Shown here one piece after another: positions 24,518 to 35,340 of a DNA stretch of 64,000 bases. Each line of letters opens with the position of its first letter. The stretch's first letter is position 1. The notes under the pieces are model-generated. The model saw only the letters and a list, made by a program, of their open reading frames with translations. It was not told the origin of the DNA and ran no database searches. Position numbers and translations under genes: made by a program. Location: contig OY288261.1 in NCBI GenBank assembly GCA_958450325.1, positions 10,445,113 to 10,509,112 on the forward strand, in the 5' to 3' direction. This DNA is from Agrostemma githago (lineage: Eukaryota; Streptophyta; Magnoliopsida; Caryophyllales; Caryophyllaceae).

Positions 24518-24911
24518 ATACCGAGTCCTTAATTTTATTATTATTTGAATATTATTATTATTTTTTATTGTGTCGTGTGCCCTTATTTTATTGCATTTTT
24601 TTTAATTCCTGCATTTGTAACTTCCCGAGTTTATCGGGGTTTTAGTAATTAATAAAGGAAGTTTATTATTAAACTGTTCCTGTCTTTTCTCGATTGCACT
24701 GGTTGTGCCCTTTTGAGGGGGTGCCTACGTATCCACAATTAGTGGAATCAAACCAAACGTAGTTCAAGCTCAGTGGATTTGCAATCTCGAATTACACCAA
24801 GACTATTGGTTCAAGATGCTTGCGACAGTAGAATAAATAATTTTAGCTCATTGACTTGCTTTTTGTAAAAAAATGATTTTGATAAATTTTGCTAATGACA
24901 TTGAGAAAAGG
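24518..24911. other. 3' flank shared by antisense gene and integrase
   Basis: AT-rich sequence with AATAAAGG at about 24650, a possible polyadenylation signal for the plus-strand gene. The minus-strand integrase ends at 24912, so the two genes converge here about 0.4 kb apart. No other feature seen. Confidence 0.5.
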
Positions 24912-26033
24912 CTAAGGGTAGTAACGCTTCAGCTGGTCCAGGTTGGTCGGGTTGACGAACTCATTCCCGTCCAGGTCCGTCAGCATCACTGCTCCTCCTG
25001 ATAGGATCTTCTTTACCAAATATGGCCCAGCCCAATTAGGTTTGAATTTTCCCCTTGGGTCAACTGGTAATAAAGCTCGAACCGACTTAAGGACCAGATC
25101 CCCTTCCTTAATGTTCCTGGGCCATACTCTTTTGTTGAAGGCCCGTTGGATCCTCTTCTGGTAGATTTGGATGTTGTTGAGGGCACAAGATCGTCGTTCG
25201 TCTAGTAGAACCAACGAGTCGTACCGTGCTCGAACCCAATCAGCTTTGGGTACTTGACTTTCTAACAGAATTCTGAGGGACGGTACCTCCAATTCAACTG
25301 GTTGGACTGCCTCCATCCCATAAGTTAGGTAATACGGCGTTGTCCCAGTTGCGGTGCAAATTGACGTCCGGTATCCCCATAGGGCAAAAGGTATTTTGTC
25401 GGGCCAGTCCCGGTAATTATCAGCCATCTTTTTTAGTATGGTGACAATTGTTTTATTGGCCGCCTCTACTTCTCCATTCGTTTGGGGACGATAGGGCGAG
25501 GACGTATGCCTTTGAATTTTATACTTGGTTAGCAGGGCCGCGGTCTCGGCTTTAAAATGAGTCCCGTGATCACTGTTAAATTCATGTGGGATGCCATACC
25601 GACATATTATCTTGTTTTGGATAAACTTGGCGACATGCTTAGCATTGAGAATGCGATATGATTCAGCTTCGACTCATTTGGTAAAATAGTCGATAGCTAC
25701 TAAAATGAAACAGTGTCCGCCGGTACCAGAGGGATTTATTTTCCCAATTATGTCGATACCCCATGTCGAGAATGGCCAAGGCGATGTCATGGTATAAAGT
25801 AAGGATCACGGCAAATGTTGCACATTGGCGAAGATTTGACAGTTATGACAATGTTTGACATATAACTGGCAGTCGGCTTCCATAGTATTCCAGTAATACC
25901 CGAGCCTCATGATTTTCCGGATCAGCATGTGAGCATTCATATGTGGGCCGTTTTCACCATCATGTACTTCGGCCATAACCTTTTCGGCCTTATATTTATC
26001 TATACAAAGGAGAAGAGCCCCATGTGCCGTCTT
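24912..26033 (-). pseudogene. Integrase (element C), two internal stops
   Basis: The frame continues directly from the RNase H region. It shows an HHCC zinc-binding segment (His residues then CQLYVKHCHNCQ), the catalytic D,D,E set (DIIGKI; SDHGTHF; NGEVEAANK) and a C-terminal GPYLVKKILSGG region, ending DQLKRYYP. In-frame TGA codons at 25806-25808 and 25674-25676 break it. The second replaces the Trp expected after DYFTK, a single G-to-A change. The last 171 codons from 25427 are open. The integrase would join element DNA to the chromosome; this copy cannot make it whole. Confidence 0.85.
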
Positions 26034-27598
26034 TTAGTACAGTTGTCCGTCATCGGTACGGACGAACTGGGTGGCTAGCCTCCGTAAGGCTTTCTTGGCT
26101 CGACCTTCTGTCCCGGGAGGATATTCTCCGTTTGTCAGGTATGTTAATACAGCCTGATACCATGGTTCGGTATCAGTTATCTCAATGTCCTCAATGTCGT
26201 GAATGTATGCCGGCTCGGACCGTCTTTCGATGCAAATTGGCATACTGGTCACATGATCGGGAATGTTTAGCAAAGATGCCAATTTTGAGAGTGCATCTGC
26301 AAACTGATTTTCTTCCCGAGGCAAGTATATGTACTCTACCCTTTGGAATTGTTTCTCGAGATCCCTTACTTGTGCCTGGTAGGCCACGAGATTAGCATTT
26401 CGAGTTTTCCATTTTTGAAGTGCTTGGTTAATGACCAAGGATGAGTCACCGTGCACCCGGAGATTTGTGATCCCCAGATTGGCAGCGACTTGTAGCCCGT
26501 AAATGCATGCTTCGTATTCGGCTGCATTATTGCTAACATCAAAGTCCAGTTTGATGGACACAGGAGTGTGCTCCCCTTTTGGTGAGATTAGGAGGATCCC
26601 GACTCCGAACCCTCGAAAATTGGATGCTCCATCGAAGTATAAATCCCATGTTTCTGTATCGGTATGGAAGATATCTTCATCCGGGAAGGACCAGGTGTCG
26701 GTATGTCCTTCTTCGGTTACTGGGCTATCGGCGAGAAATTCAGCTACTGCTCGCCCTTTAATAGCCTTTAATGGCACAAACTTTAGATCGAACTCTGCCA
26801 ACATTAGAGTCCATCTAGAAATTCGGCCATTGAGAATGGGCTTTTGGAAGAGGTATTTGATTGGGTCCATCTTGGATAGCACATGGACCTCGTAGCTGAG
26901 CATATAGTGCCGGAGCTTCTTAGTGGCCCAAACCAAAGCCAAACACGTCTTTTCGAGCATAGTATATTTGCACTCATACTCTAAAAACTTTTTTCTGATG
27001 TAATAGATGGCTCGTTCTTCGGAGTCAACTGTCTGAGCCAGCATAGCCCCCATGGCTGACTCGGTCGTCGTTAGGTATAACGACAGAGGCAAATCGGGTT
27101 GAGGTGGCATTAAGACTGGCGGAGCAGACAGGATTTCCTTGATCTTGTCGAAAGCAGCTTGGCACTTGTCATCCCATAGTACCCGTTTCCCTACTTTCAG
27201 CTTCTTCAAAATTGGTTCACACACCACGGTTAGTTTGGAAATGAACCGACTGATGTACTGGACCTTCCCGACAAATCCCCTTATTTCTTTTTCGGTTTTA
27301 GGAGGTTGCATCTCGGTAATGGCTTTGATTTTAGCTGGGTCGACCTCGATACCTCGTTGGCTAACGATATGACCCAGTAATTTGCCTGATGTTACCCCGA
27401 AACTGCACTTTTGAGAGTTTAGCCTCATGTTGTACTTGCGCAATCGGGTGAAGAATTTCCTTAGGGCGGTGATGTGACCGTCCCGTTCTTTGGATTTGAC
27501 AATGATGTCGTCTACATACACTTCTACTTCTTTATGCATCATGTCGTGCAATAAGGTCGTAGCAGTCCGTTGGTATGTGGCCCCGGCATTAATGAGAC
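26034..27598 (-). pseudogene. RT C-terminal half, RNase H and archaeal-type RNase H (element C)
   Basis: This is the part of pol after the insertion of element E. The catalytic YVDD (VYVDDIIVKSK) opens the segment. The RT thumb and connection follow, then the Ty3-type RNase H (TTTESAMGAMLAQ). A second RNase H follows with LYFDGASNFRGFGVGILL, NNAAEYEACIYGL and HGDSSLVINQ, which is the archaeal-type domain gained by the Tat branch. The frame ends at TAA 26034-26036, where the family continues into integrase. Phase across the E insertion is preserved when one copy of the target duplication is ignored. Confidence 0.9.
27594..27598 (+). repeat. Target site duplication GAGAC, left of element E
   Basis: GAGAC here and at 35336-35340 flank element E exactly. 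Confidence 0.95.
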
Positions 27599-27947
27599 TG
27601 ATAAGTGTAGTTTGTAGTGCCTAATTTGCTGTGTTTTGGTCCCGTTTTCCATGTGGAATCGCTCCTTGGGAGCGTTTTATGGGTTACTTATGCTTCCTTT
27701 AGTTCGTTTTAGGTTCCCGAGACCATTTGTGAAGAATTGGAGCGAATCCGACTCGATACATACACTTTTTGGAGCCAACGAAGTGAAGGAACGATCACTC
27801 GATGCCTTGGATTCGACCCCGAGACCTTGGGACCCGATCCCGAGCCTCTTAGACTCGATCCCGAGCCCCGAGAATCGGTGAGAAGCCCATGAGAACCAAG
27901 GAGGGACCAAAAAGATCATATTGGAGGCCTACAAGACTCATCCCCGG

Positions 27948-28066
27948 CGGGAAGGACCTCATCCCGTCCGGGATGAGGTGCACATTTGCGGAGGTTACTG
28001 TCCTGGGTCCGTCCCGGTCGGGATCACGTCGTCCCGGTCGGGACCGAACCGTCCCGGTCGGGATGA
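27948..28066 (+). repeat. Palindrome cluster upstream of E 5' LTR TATA box
   Basis: TCCCGTCCGGGA, then three copies of TCCCGGTCGGGA in tandem-like spacing of about 20 bases. The cluster ends 52 bases before the TATA box. The 3' LTR has one extra unit. Confidence 0.9.
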
Positions 28067-28117
28067 CCCAGCTGCTACCTGCATTTGATTCTTTTCTTCT
28101 CCTTCACTCTTGTAACC

Positions 28118-28125
28118 CTATATAT
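28118..28125 (+). promoter_or_regulatory. TATA box of E 5' LTR
   Basis: TATATATA in the context CCCTATATATACCCCCC. The identical box in the 3' LTR is at 34338-34345. Confidence 0.65.
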
Positions 28126-29116
28126 ACCCCCCTCTTATAATCTTATGTTATGTTCTACATTACCCATTAAACCCTAGACTACTTTAGCATAGATTAGCAT
28201 AGATTAGTGTAGATTAGTCTTTAGTTTATCGTTAATCTTAGTTTAGTTCTTGTATTAAGGAAATTCTTGAAGAATCCATCCAAGATTGACAACCTTGGTT
28301 GATGTATTTGGGTTTTCTCCTTTATGCAAGTTTTCATTCTTCCTTTCATCTTCTAGTATGGTATAATCTTCTTTTCCTTTCTCTTAATCTTGTTTACTCA
28401 TTCAAGTTTTAATCTTTGATTGTTGTTTATTGTTCTTGTTAGTTTCATAATGTATGTTTGGATGTTTGTGTTGTTTCCTCTTGTTTATGTTAGTATTAGT
28501 TTGATAATGTGTGAGTAGACCTCTTGTGGGGTTAGTAGGGGGATTAAGTGTTGATTTTGGGTGATTAGGGTTTGATTGTGGGTAAAGGTGGATTCTTTGT
28601 TACTAGTCACATATTAAGAGCACCATGTGTTTGTCGAATTGCTTGTTAGAGTAGTAGTTGCAAATACTCCTCTTGCTTGTCTTCCTCTTCTCATTGTGTG
28701 AATGATTTGTGGTTGAATCCTTGTGTATTGGGTGACAACTTGCATAAGTATTCGGGTTTGTCTTTGACACGAGAGTGCGGACATTGGTCTACGTAGCGAG
28801 AGCACGGACCGACCTTAGTAACTAGGTGAAACCTACACCCTCGATCTCCCAACTTTCCTACTACACTTATGAACCCGACCTAACCCTACCCTTTCCTTAT
28901 TTGATTTCTTCGTTACCTTAGTTGTAGTCATAGATTCATCCCCTTCTTATTGCCTTAGTCTAGTTTAGCTCGTTGACTTAGTTTTGTGTTTAGGTAGACC
29001 TAGTCTAGACACCTCTTACCGTCCCCGTGGATTCGACCCGACTTACCCTATCTACGTGTTAGGTTTAGTTGTTTATTATTTGATCGGTGGGGATCCACGG
29101 CAAATCCCTCCCATCA

Positions 29117-29137
29117 ATTTGGCGCCGTTGCCGGGGA
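29117..29137 (+). other. Primer binding site, tRNA-Asp type (element E)
   Basis: TGGCGCCGTTGCCGGGGA follows the LTR after ATT and is the exact complement of the 3' end of plant tRNA-Asp (CCCCGGCAACGGCGCCA). Confidence 0.9.
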
Positions 29138-29413
29138 CGGTGCTAGTTTAGACCTTGTTTGCCTATTTACTTGACTTTGTCTTTGTTTTTGTGTTTTTCT
29201 TTGTTTTTGTTCCTTTGCTTCTTGTGTGTGAAGTTTATTTCTCTCTTGTCTAGTGCCCAAAAAGCACTAGACTTCTCACGTTTGCTCCTAGTCTACAGTT
29301 TGTGCCTAGAGGTGGTGGCCATCTTCGTCTTTACAACTTAGAGCCGCTTTAACGGACAGTTGCTGGATTGAGAGGTCCTCAACCGGGTACGAGCCGCGAT
29401 TTTCGAGTTTAGC

Positions 29414-30721
29414 ATGAGGTTTGATCTAAACTCCCCACCCATAGAAGCCAACATGAGCTACTCATCTCCCTCTATGAACCAAGGGTATGACATGACATCT
29501 CCTTACTACTATCAAGCTTCTTGGGGTAATCAAGACACTAGTGGTTATGAACTTCAAGGATATGGAAACGGCTACCAACAAGTGAATGCTTATCAATCAT
29601 ATGATCATGGTGGCTATTACTCAAGCTATCAATGTGAACCCACCATGTTTCATCATGATTCGTCGTATGGAAGCCAATTTCCCCAAAACCCACCACATTA
29701 CCCTTCACCTCAACCACAATACGAACCCCATGACCCACAATACTACCAATCACCTCAACCTCACTACCAACAATATGATGCCCCACCCCTTGGGCATCAT
29801 CTAGATTTTCAAGGACCATTAAAAGACCCCAATGACCACCAATTGCCAAACTTGGAGTTGTATCAATCGATTCTTCAATTGCAAAGGAGCAACCAAGAAA
29901 TGGCCATTCAAATGCAAAAGAATCAAGATGAATTCATGGCCCAATATCAAAGGGAAAACGAGGCGATGGATGCTCGATTAAATACGTTAACGGTTAAAAC
30001 CTTAATGTTTTTATCCCTAACGTCGCAACTAGATGAAGGGTGCCCACTTGAGAAAGGGGAACAACCCAATGATGAAACCGCTAATGAATTCCCTTTGAGA
30101 AGCGAACTTTGCTTTGAAGAACCTCAATCGTCTACCCAAGAAGAGATGAATGAGGATATGACCCTTGGTGAAGGCAATGTCGGTAAAGAATTGGAGGAGG
30201 ATAGTGAGTTGGATGGGTTGGTGGAATTTGTGAAGATGTTGGGTGAAATTTATAGCCTCAAGTTGCCCTTGTGCGATGATATGGAAAAACATCAAGAGCC
30301 CCTTGCTAGTACACCAAGCAATGGTTTGGAAGAGATTGAAACCGCCGGTAGAAGTTTCAATTCTCTCCTCCAAGATGATGTGGGGACAAGTGATGAATAT
30401 GGGGAACCACAACTTGAGGAAGGTGTTGGGATGTGCAACAAGGAAATGGGGCCAAAGCCGTTTTTTGTGCCTCATGATGAAGACTTGAAGCTTGCTAGTG
30501 ATTGGAGACGGTGCCTAGGGAGGAAGAGGTCAGTGAAGCTCGTAGGATGGATAGACCCCGGAGACAACACGAAAGATGACATTGGGTCTTTTGAGGACTA
30601 CTTCTTGCCTCCACCTTGGAGGCCGTGGAGGATAGCTTGGCTCGAGCACTCTTTGGGCCTTCATTACGATGTCGGTCGTGCGTTTGACTTGCTCCTCCAA
30701 GCCCTTGAGGGTTATGGTTGA
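29414..30721 (+). CDS. Element E 435-residue ORF, Tyr/Pro/Gln-rich, function unknown
   Basis: It is intact from ATG 29414 to TGA 30721. Residues about 13-135 are low complexity, rich in Tyr, Gln, Pro, His and Ser (many YYS, QYEP and PHY units), which suggests a disordered, possibly condensate-forming region. Residues about 140-195 form a probable coiled coil (LELYQSILQLQRSNQEMAIQ and following). The rest is acidic with DEYGEPQLEEG-type stretches, and ends in a basic/aromatic part (WRRCLGRKRSVKLVGW). There is no zinc knuckle, protease motif or RT. It occupies the gag position after the primer site, so a Gag-like structural role is possible but I do not recognise a capsid fold. An alternative start is the second Met at residue 14. 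Confidence 0.75.
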   Translation: MRFDLNSPPIEANMSYSSPSMNQGYDMTSPYYYQASWGNQDTSGYELQGYGNGYQQVNAYQSYDHGGYYSSYQCEPTMFHHDSSYGSQFPQNPPHYPSPQPQYEPHDPQYYQSPQPHYQQYDAPPLGHHLDFQGPLKDPNDHQLPNLELYQSILQLQRSNQEMAIQMQKNQDEFMAQYQRENEAMDARLNTLTVKTLMFLSLTSQLDEGCPLEKGEQPNDETANEFPLRSELCFEEPQSSTQEEMNEDMTLGEGNVGKELEEDSELDGLVEFVKMLGEIYSLKLPLCDDMEKHQEPLASTPSNGLEEIETAGRSFNSLLQDDVGTSDEYGEPQLEEGVGMCNKEMGPKPFFVPHDEDLKLASDWRRCLGRKRSVKLVGWIDPGDNTKDDIGSFEDYFLPPPWRPWRIAWLEHSLGLHYDVGRAFDLLLQALEGYG

Positions 30722-33700
30722 AGAATGAGAGTCCACCATCCTCGGTTTGACGGAGTCCCTAAAGAACCGTCATGTTGTATATTCCTCTTTTCTCTTCTCT
30801 TTAGTTTCTTGTGTTTGTAATTGTGTTGTTTATAACTGTGTTTCTAGGATTTGTTTGTTTTTGTGGGATCCTTGTAATTTTGGTATTTTGATGAGCGATG
30901 TGAGGGAGAGATTTTGATGAATGCTTTGAGCTTGTTTGGTAGGTGTGAAGTGAAGATGAATCCTAGAGAGGAATGGTTGTGGTTAGAGTTTGGATTTCGA
31001 GTTAGGGAGTCGGTTTTTGAAGCTTTGGATGAGCTTTTGGGGTTGTGGAGAGTTGGAAGACTCTTCCCGGCCGGGAGGAGAGCATCCCGAATGGGAAGGA
31101 TGAGGCATCCCGACCGGGAAGGATGAGGCATCCCGACCGGGAAGGAGCCATCCCGATCGGGATGAGGGTGCAAGAATTTGAGCTTTCTAGAGCATGATCC
31201 CGACCGGGATGGGAGCGTCCCGACCGGGAAGGACATGTCATCCCGACCGGGACCATCCATCCCGACCGGGATGGTCCCCTGCTTCCCTTTTTGCCTCTTC
31301 TTTGTCTTGTGAGCCCACCCAACCACTTTATACCCCCTCCCAACCTCCCTACCTATCCTTGCACATACCATATGACCCATGTACCTCATCTACATACCCT
31401 CACCTCAGTTTCTCTTCACTTTACACCGAGATTCACATCAAATCCCACCCCCTCACACCATTACTACCTCAACCATGCGATACTTTCAAGCTTGAAGAGG
31501 GAGACAATGATGACGACAAGCAAAGTGCAATTATTGACCATTGAAGACGATGGAGAGAGTGAGTTGCTAACCTATAGGTACGACAACTATCCTTTCTTTT
31601 CCGTTTTTCTTGTTGCTTGTTTTCCATTGTTTGTCCCCTTCCCCTTGTACACCTTTGTGTCATGGTGTCATGATGGCCTTCGAGGCCTTGGTAGTTGTTG
31701 CTCCCGACTCTCGATGACGTGACTACATCGAGAGTCATTTCAAAAATCCAAATTTACAAGATTTTCACCCTTTTTGTAGGATTTAGTCGGATTTGGGCGG
31801 AATCCGGACTAGGTGACTTGATTACACCTAGTCCTCCCCTCCCATTTCCTTTTATTTGTTTCTTTTTATTTTCTTCCCCCATCCATATCTTTTCTCGTCT
31901 CGGCCCATGGTGACTTGACTACACCCCGGCCGGACACATTCTACCCTTTCTTCACTTTTATCTTTGATTTTTAGCTTTATTTTCGTATTTTCTTTTCTTT
32001 TCTTTTGTGTCTCCGCACACTACGATCGAGCATGAGGACATTGCTCGGTTTATTTGTGGGGAAGCGATATTCTAGTATAGTCTAGTTTTATTTTCGTAGT
32101 TTTTCGAAAAAGCTTTATAAAACCATAAAAATTTGAAAATTATTCACAAAAATCAAAAATATTTTCTTTTGTGTGTTTTCCTTTTGTGTCGTTTTGTCGT
32201 ATATTTGTTTTGTGTGCGTGTTTTGCCTCCCATTTTTCCTTATAGGTCGCTCAAATCACCGATAGCTTTGGAGAGCTTTCAAGATATCCATCCGGTAACA
32301 TCTTTTCATCCCTTTCTCTTCTTTATTTCTTGTGAAGTTTGGAGGAGGTTTGTGATGTTGTATGCTCGGGTGGAGCTTTGTAAAGTTTGTGGTTGTTTTG
32401 GTGACTTGTTTGGAAGTTTGGGGTGGTGTTTGTTCTCTTTATGTGTTTCTTGTGTTTTGTCTTGTTTTGTTGCTTTTGTCTCTTTTTCTTTCGTTTTTGT
32501 TGAGTCTTTGTTTTGTGTTGTGTAGTGTGTCATGTGTGTAAACGGTTTTCGAAAATCCGGTTTTGAGGCTAGTGTGCAAGTGTTTACTTTCCCTTTCTAG
32601 TGGTATAAACCGAGTCTTGGACTTTAGTCTAGTAGAATGACCCTAAATCAATAGTTTCGTTGGTCCTTTACCTTGAGTCCACCTAGCTTACTAGGGATTT
32701 ACTACGGGATTTGCATTTTGACCATTATGACCACCCACGGTGTGAAAAGGCCTTGGTTGCCGAGTCCCGTCCCTTAGGTGACTATGTTGGAAATTGTTTG
32801 ATTAGTCCAAGTTCTCCACCTTTTTGTGGATTTGAAGGGAAGGCGCCGTTTCGACTTACCCATTCCCCTACCTTCCACACATATCCACCAAATAAATTTG
32901 CAAATTGTTGAAATCATCTTTCTTTGTTGCAAAGAAATGCCTATCACTCAAATCAAGCCAAAAGGGCAAAGAAATGAAAGAAAATATTGAAGAAAAAGAA
33001 AAGGCACAAAAAGCCAAAAAGAAAATAGAAAATAAGAAAAAGAAATGGCATAGCAATACACAAAGCAAATATGCAAAAGAAAGAAAAATGCCAAAAGAAA
33101 ACCGTCTCAAAAAAATAATCCCCTCTCAAAAATAAGCCTCTTACCGACTATTACCGTGAAGAGCCTACCAAAGGACCGAGTCCCTAGGAAGGATGATAGC
33201 GGTAATGGTCGGTCTTCCCTCACTTTGCAATTTTTTCCACCTTTTTACTTGGACTAGTTGGGCGGTTTTGGGCATGGGACGACCCTCTTAGCTCATCGCT
33301 AAAGGGAGCGGGGTCTCACTTACCTACAGTGTCGACTAACACCGTGGTTCATCCTTTTTCCATCCCGCCGATCGTCCCGTAGTACGTTCTTAGAAAGTTA
33401 GGAGGACCTAGGTAAGTTACCAATGTTTTTATTGCTTTGTCGTCATACTATTAGGGTTTAGTTCATTTCGATTTGTGTTATTAGCTTGGGAACGTTGTCA
33501 CTTTCCTTGAGTCCTAAACCGGTGTTTCATTCACCGCTTTTAGAGGGAAGCGGTATTTGTTTTTCTTTGGGTGCAACCTTGTGTTTGTTTGTTTATATGC
33601 TTGATTGTTTATGTGTTTTATGTCCGGTTGCATCCACGGTTTTGTCGCAAGATCTTACTTGCCTTGCGGAGTACACTTTTCCTCTAAGTGTACTCGCGTG

Positions 33701-33784
33701 AGTTGAAAGGGCGTAGGGTGCGCTAATACCCGCTCGGCTAGTTTAGTAGTTAGTATGTGCTTACTCGAGGGGGAGTAAGGGTTA
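30722..33784 (+). other. Element E non-coding 3' region
   Basis: About 3 kb without a credible gene. It holds a CCCGACCGGG palindrome cluster (31064-31283), two GTGACTTGACTACA-type direct motifs (about 31720-31925), a GAGCATGAGGACATTGCTCGG block at about 32025-32048 like the one that precedes the 3' end in Athila-type elements, and an A/G-rich tract (32930-33120) whose frames are compositional. Confidence 0.7.
31064..31283 (+). repeat. Internal CCCGACCGGG palindrome cluster of element E
   Basis: About nine copies of TCCCGACCGGGA or variants in 220 bases. It is the same motif class as the promoter-proximal cluster in E's LTRs, on the opposite reading of the asymmetric centre. Confidence 0.9.
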
Positions 33785-33797
33785 AGTGTGGGGGAGT
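33785..33797 (+). other. Polypurine tract, element E
   Basis: AGTGTGGGGGAGT directly precedes the 3' LTR start TGATAAG at 33798; a further purine run (CGAGGGGGAGTAAGGG) lies 20 bases upstream. Confidence 0.8.
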
Positions 33798-35335
33798 TGA
33801 TAAGTGTAGTTTGTAGTGCCTAATTTGCTGTGTTTTGGTCCCGTTTTCCTTGTGGAATCGCTCCTTGGGAGCGGTTTATGGGTTACTTATGCTTCCTTTA
33901 GTTCGTTTTAGGTTCCCGAGACCATTTGTGAAGAATTGGAGCGAATTCGACTCGATACATACACTTTTTGGAGCCAACAAAGTGAAGGAACGGTCACTCG
34001 ATGCCTTGGATTCGACCCCGAGACCTTGGGACCCGATCCCGAGCCTCTTAGACTCGATCTCGAGCCCCGAGAATCGGTGAGAAGCCCATGAGAACCAAGG
34101 AGGGACCAAAAAGATCATATTGGAGGCCTACAAGACTCATCCCCGACGGGAAGGGCCTCATCCCGTCCGGGATGAGGTGCACATTTGCGGAGGTTACTGT
34201 CCTGGGTCCGTCCCGGTCGGGACCAACCCGTCCCGGTCGGGATCACGTCGTCCCGGTCGGGACCGAACCGTCCCGGTCGGGATGACCCAGCTGCTACCTG
34301 CATTTGATTCTTTTCTTCTCCTTCACTCTTGTAACCCTATATATACCCCCCTCTTATAATCTTATGTTATGTTCTACATTACCCATTAAACCCTAGACTA
34401 CTTTAGCATAGATTAGCATAGATTAGTGTAGATTAGTCTTTAGTTTATCGTTAATCTTAGTTTAGTTCTTGTATTAAGGAAATTCTTGAAGAATCCATCC
34501 AAGATTGACAACCTTGGTTGATGTATTTGGGTTTTCTCCTTTATGCAAGTTTTCATTCTTCCTTTCATCTTCTAGTATGGTATAATCTTCTTTTCCTTTC
34601 TCTTAATCTTGTTTACTCATTCAAGTTTTAATCTTTGATTGTTGTTTATTGTTCTTGTTAGTTTCATAATGTATGTTTGGATGTTTGTGTTGTTTCCTCT
34701 TGTTTATGTTAGTATTAGTTTGATAATGTGTGAGTAGACCTCTTGTGGGGTTAGTAGGGGGATTAAGTGTTGATTTTGGGTGATTAGGGTTTGATTGTGG
34801 GTAAAGGTGGATTCTTTGTTACTAGTCACATATTAAGAGCACCATGTGTTTGTCGAATTGCTTGTTAGAGTAGTAGTTGCAAATACTCCTCTTGCTTGTC
34901 TTCCTCTTCTCATTGTGTGAATGATTTGTGGTTGAATCCTTGTGTATTGGGTGACAACTTGCATAAGTATTCGGGTTTGTCTTTGACACGAGAGTGCGGA
35001 CATTGGTCTACGTAGCGAGAGCCCGGACCGACCTTAGTAACTAGGTGAAACCTACACCCTCGATCTCCCAACTTTCCTACTACACTTATGAACCCGACCT
35101 AACCCTACCCTTTCCTTATTTGATTTCTTCGTTACCTTAGTTGTAGTCATAGATTCATCCCCTTCTTATTGCCTTAGTCTAGTTTAGCTCGTTGACTTAG
35201 TCTTGTGTTTAGGTAGACCTAGTCTAGACACCTCTTACCGTCCCCGTGGATTCGACCCGACTTACCCTATCTACGTGTTAGGTTTAGTTGTTTATTATTT
35301 GATCGGTGGGGATCCACGGCAAATCCCTCCCATCA
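33798..35335 (+). repeat. Element E 3' LTR
   Basis: Nearly identical to the 5' LTR. It carries one additional 20-base unit with TCCCGGTCGGGA (around 34208-34250), which accounts for the whole length difference. Palindromes at 34137-34286, TATA box at 34338-34345. Confidence 0.95.
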
Positions 35336-35340
35336 GAGAC
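35336..35340 (+). repeat. Target site duplication GAGAC, right of element E
   Basis: Matches 27594-27598. Confidence 0.95.

Larger units (their letters stand above)
27599..29116 (+). repeat. Element E 5' LTR
   Basis: Ends are TGATAAG and CATCA. It contains GTCCCGGTCGGGAC-type palindromes at 27948-28066, TATATATA at 28118-28125 followed by ACCCCCC, and a GTCCCCGTGGATTCGACCC block near its 3' end that is typical of Athila-like LTRs. Confidence 0.95.
27599..35335 (+). mobile_element. Element E: complete non-autonomous, tRNA-Asp-primed LTR retrotransposon
   Basis: LTRs of 1518 bases (27599-29116) and 1538 bases (33798-35335) both start TGATAAGTG and end CCCATCA. They are flanked by a perfect 5-base duplication GAGAC. 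The primer site is complementary to tRNA-Asp, as in Athila. By eye the LTRs differ at about a dozen sites plus one 20-base palindrome unit, so insertion is recent. There is only one substantial ORF (29414-30721); no protease, RT, RNase H or integrase. It sits in the RT of element C and has the organisation of a TR-GAG or large-retrotransposon-derivative element, needing an Athila-type partner. Confidence 0.95.

Noticed and set aside
31064..31283. Regularly repeated palindromes resembling a CRISPR array
   Set aside because: Repeats are 10-14 bases with irregular short spacers, inside an LTR element of a plant genome; no cas genes.
32868..33135. Lys/Glu-rich plus-strand and Phe/Ser-rich minus-strand frames in E
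   Set aside because: Purine-rich low-complexity tract in the non-coding part of E; no conserved motif.
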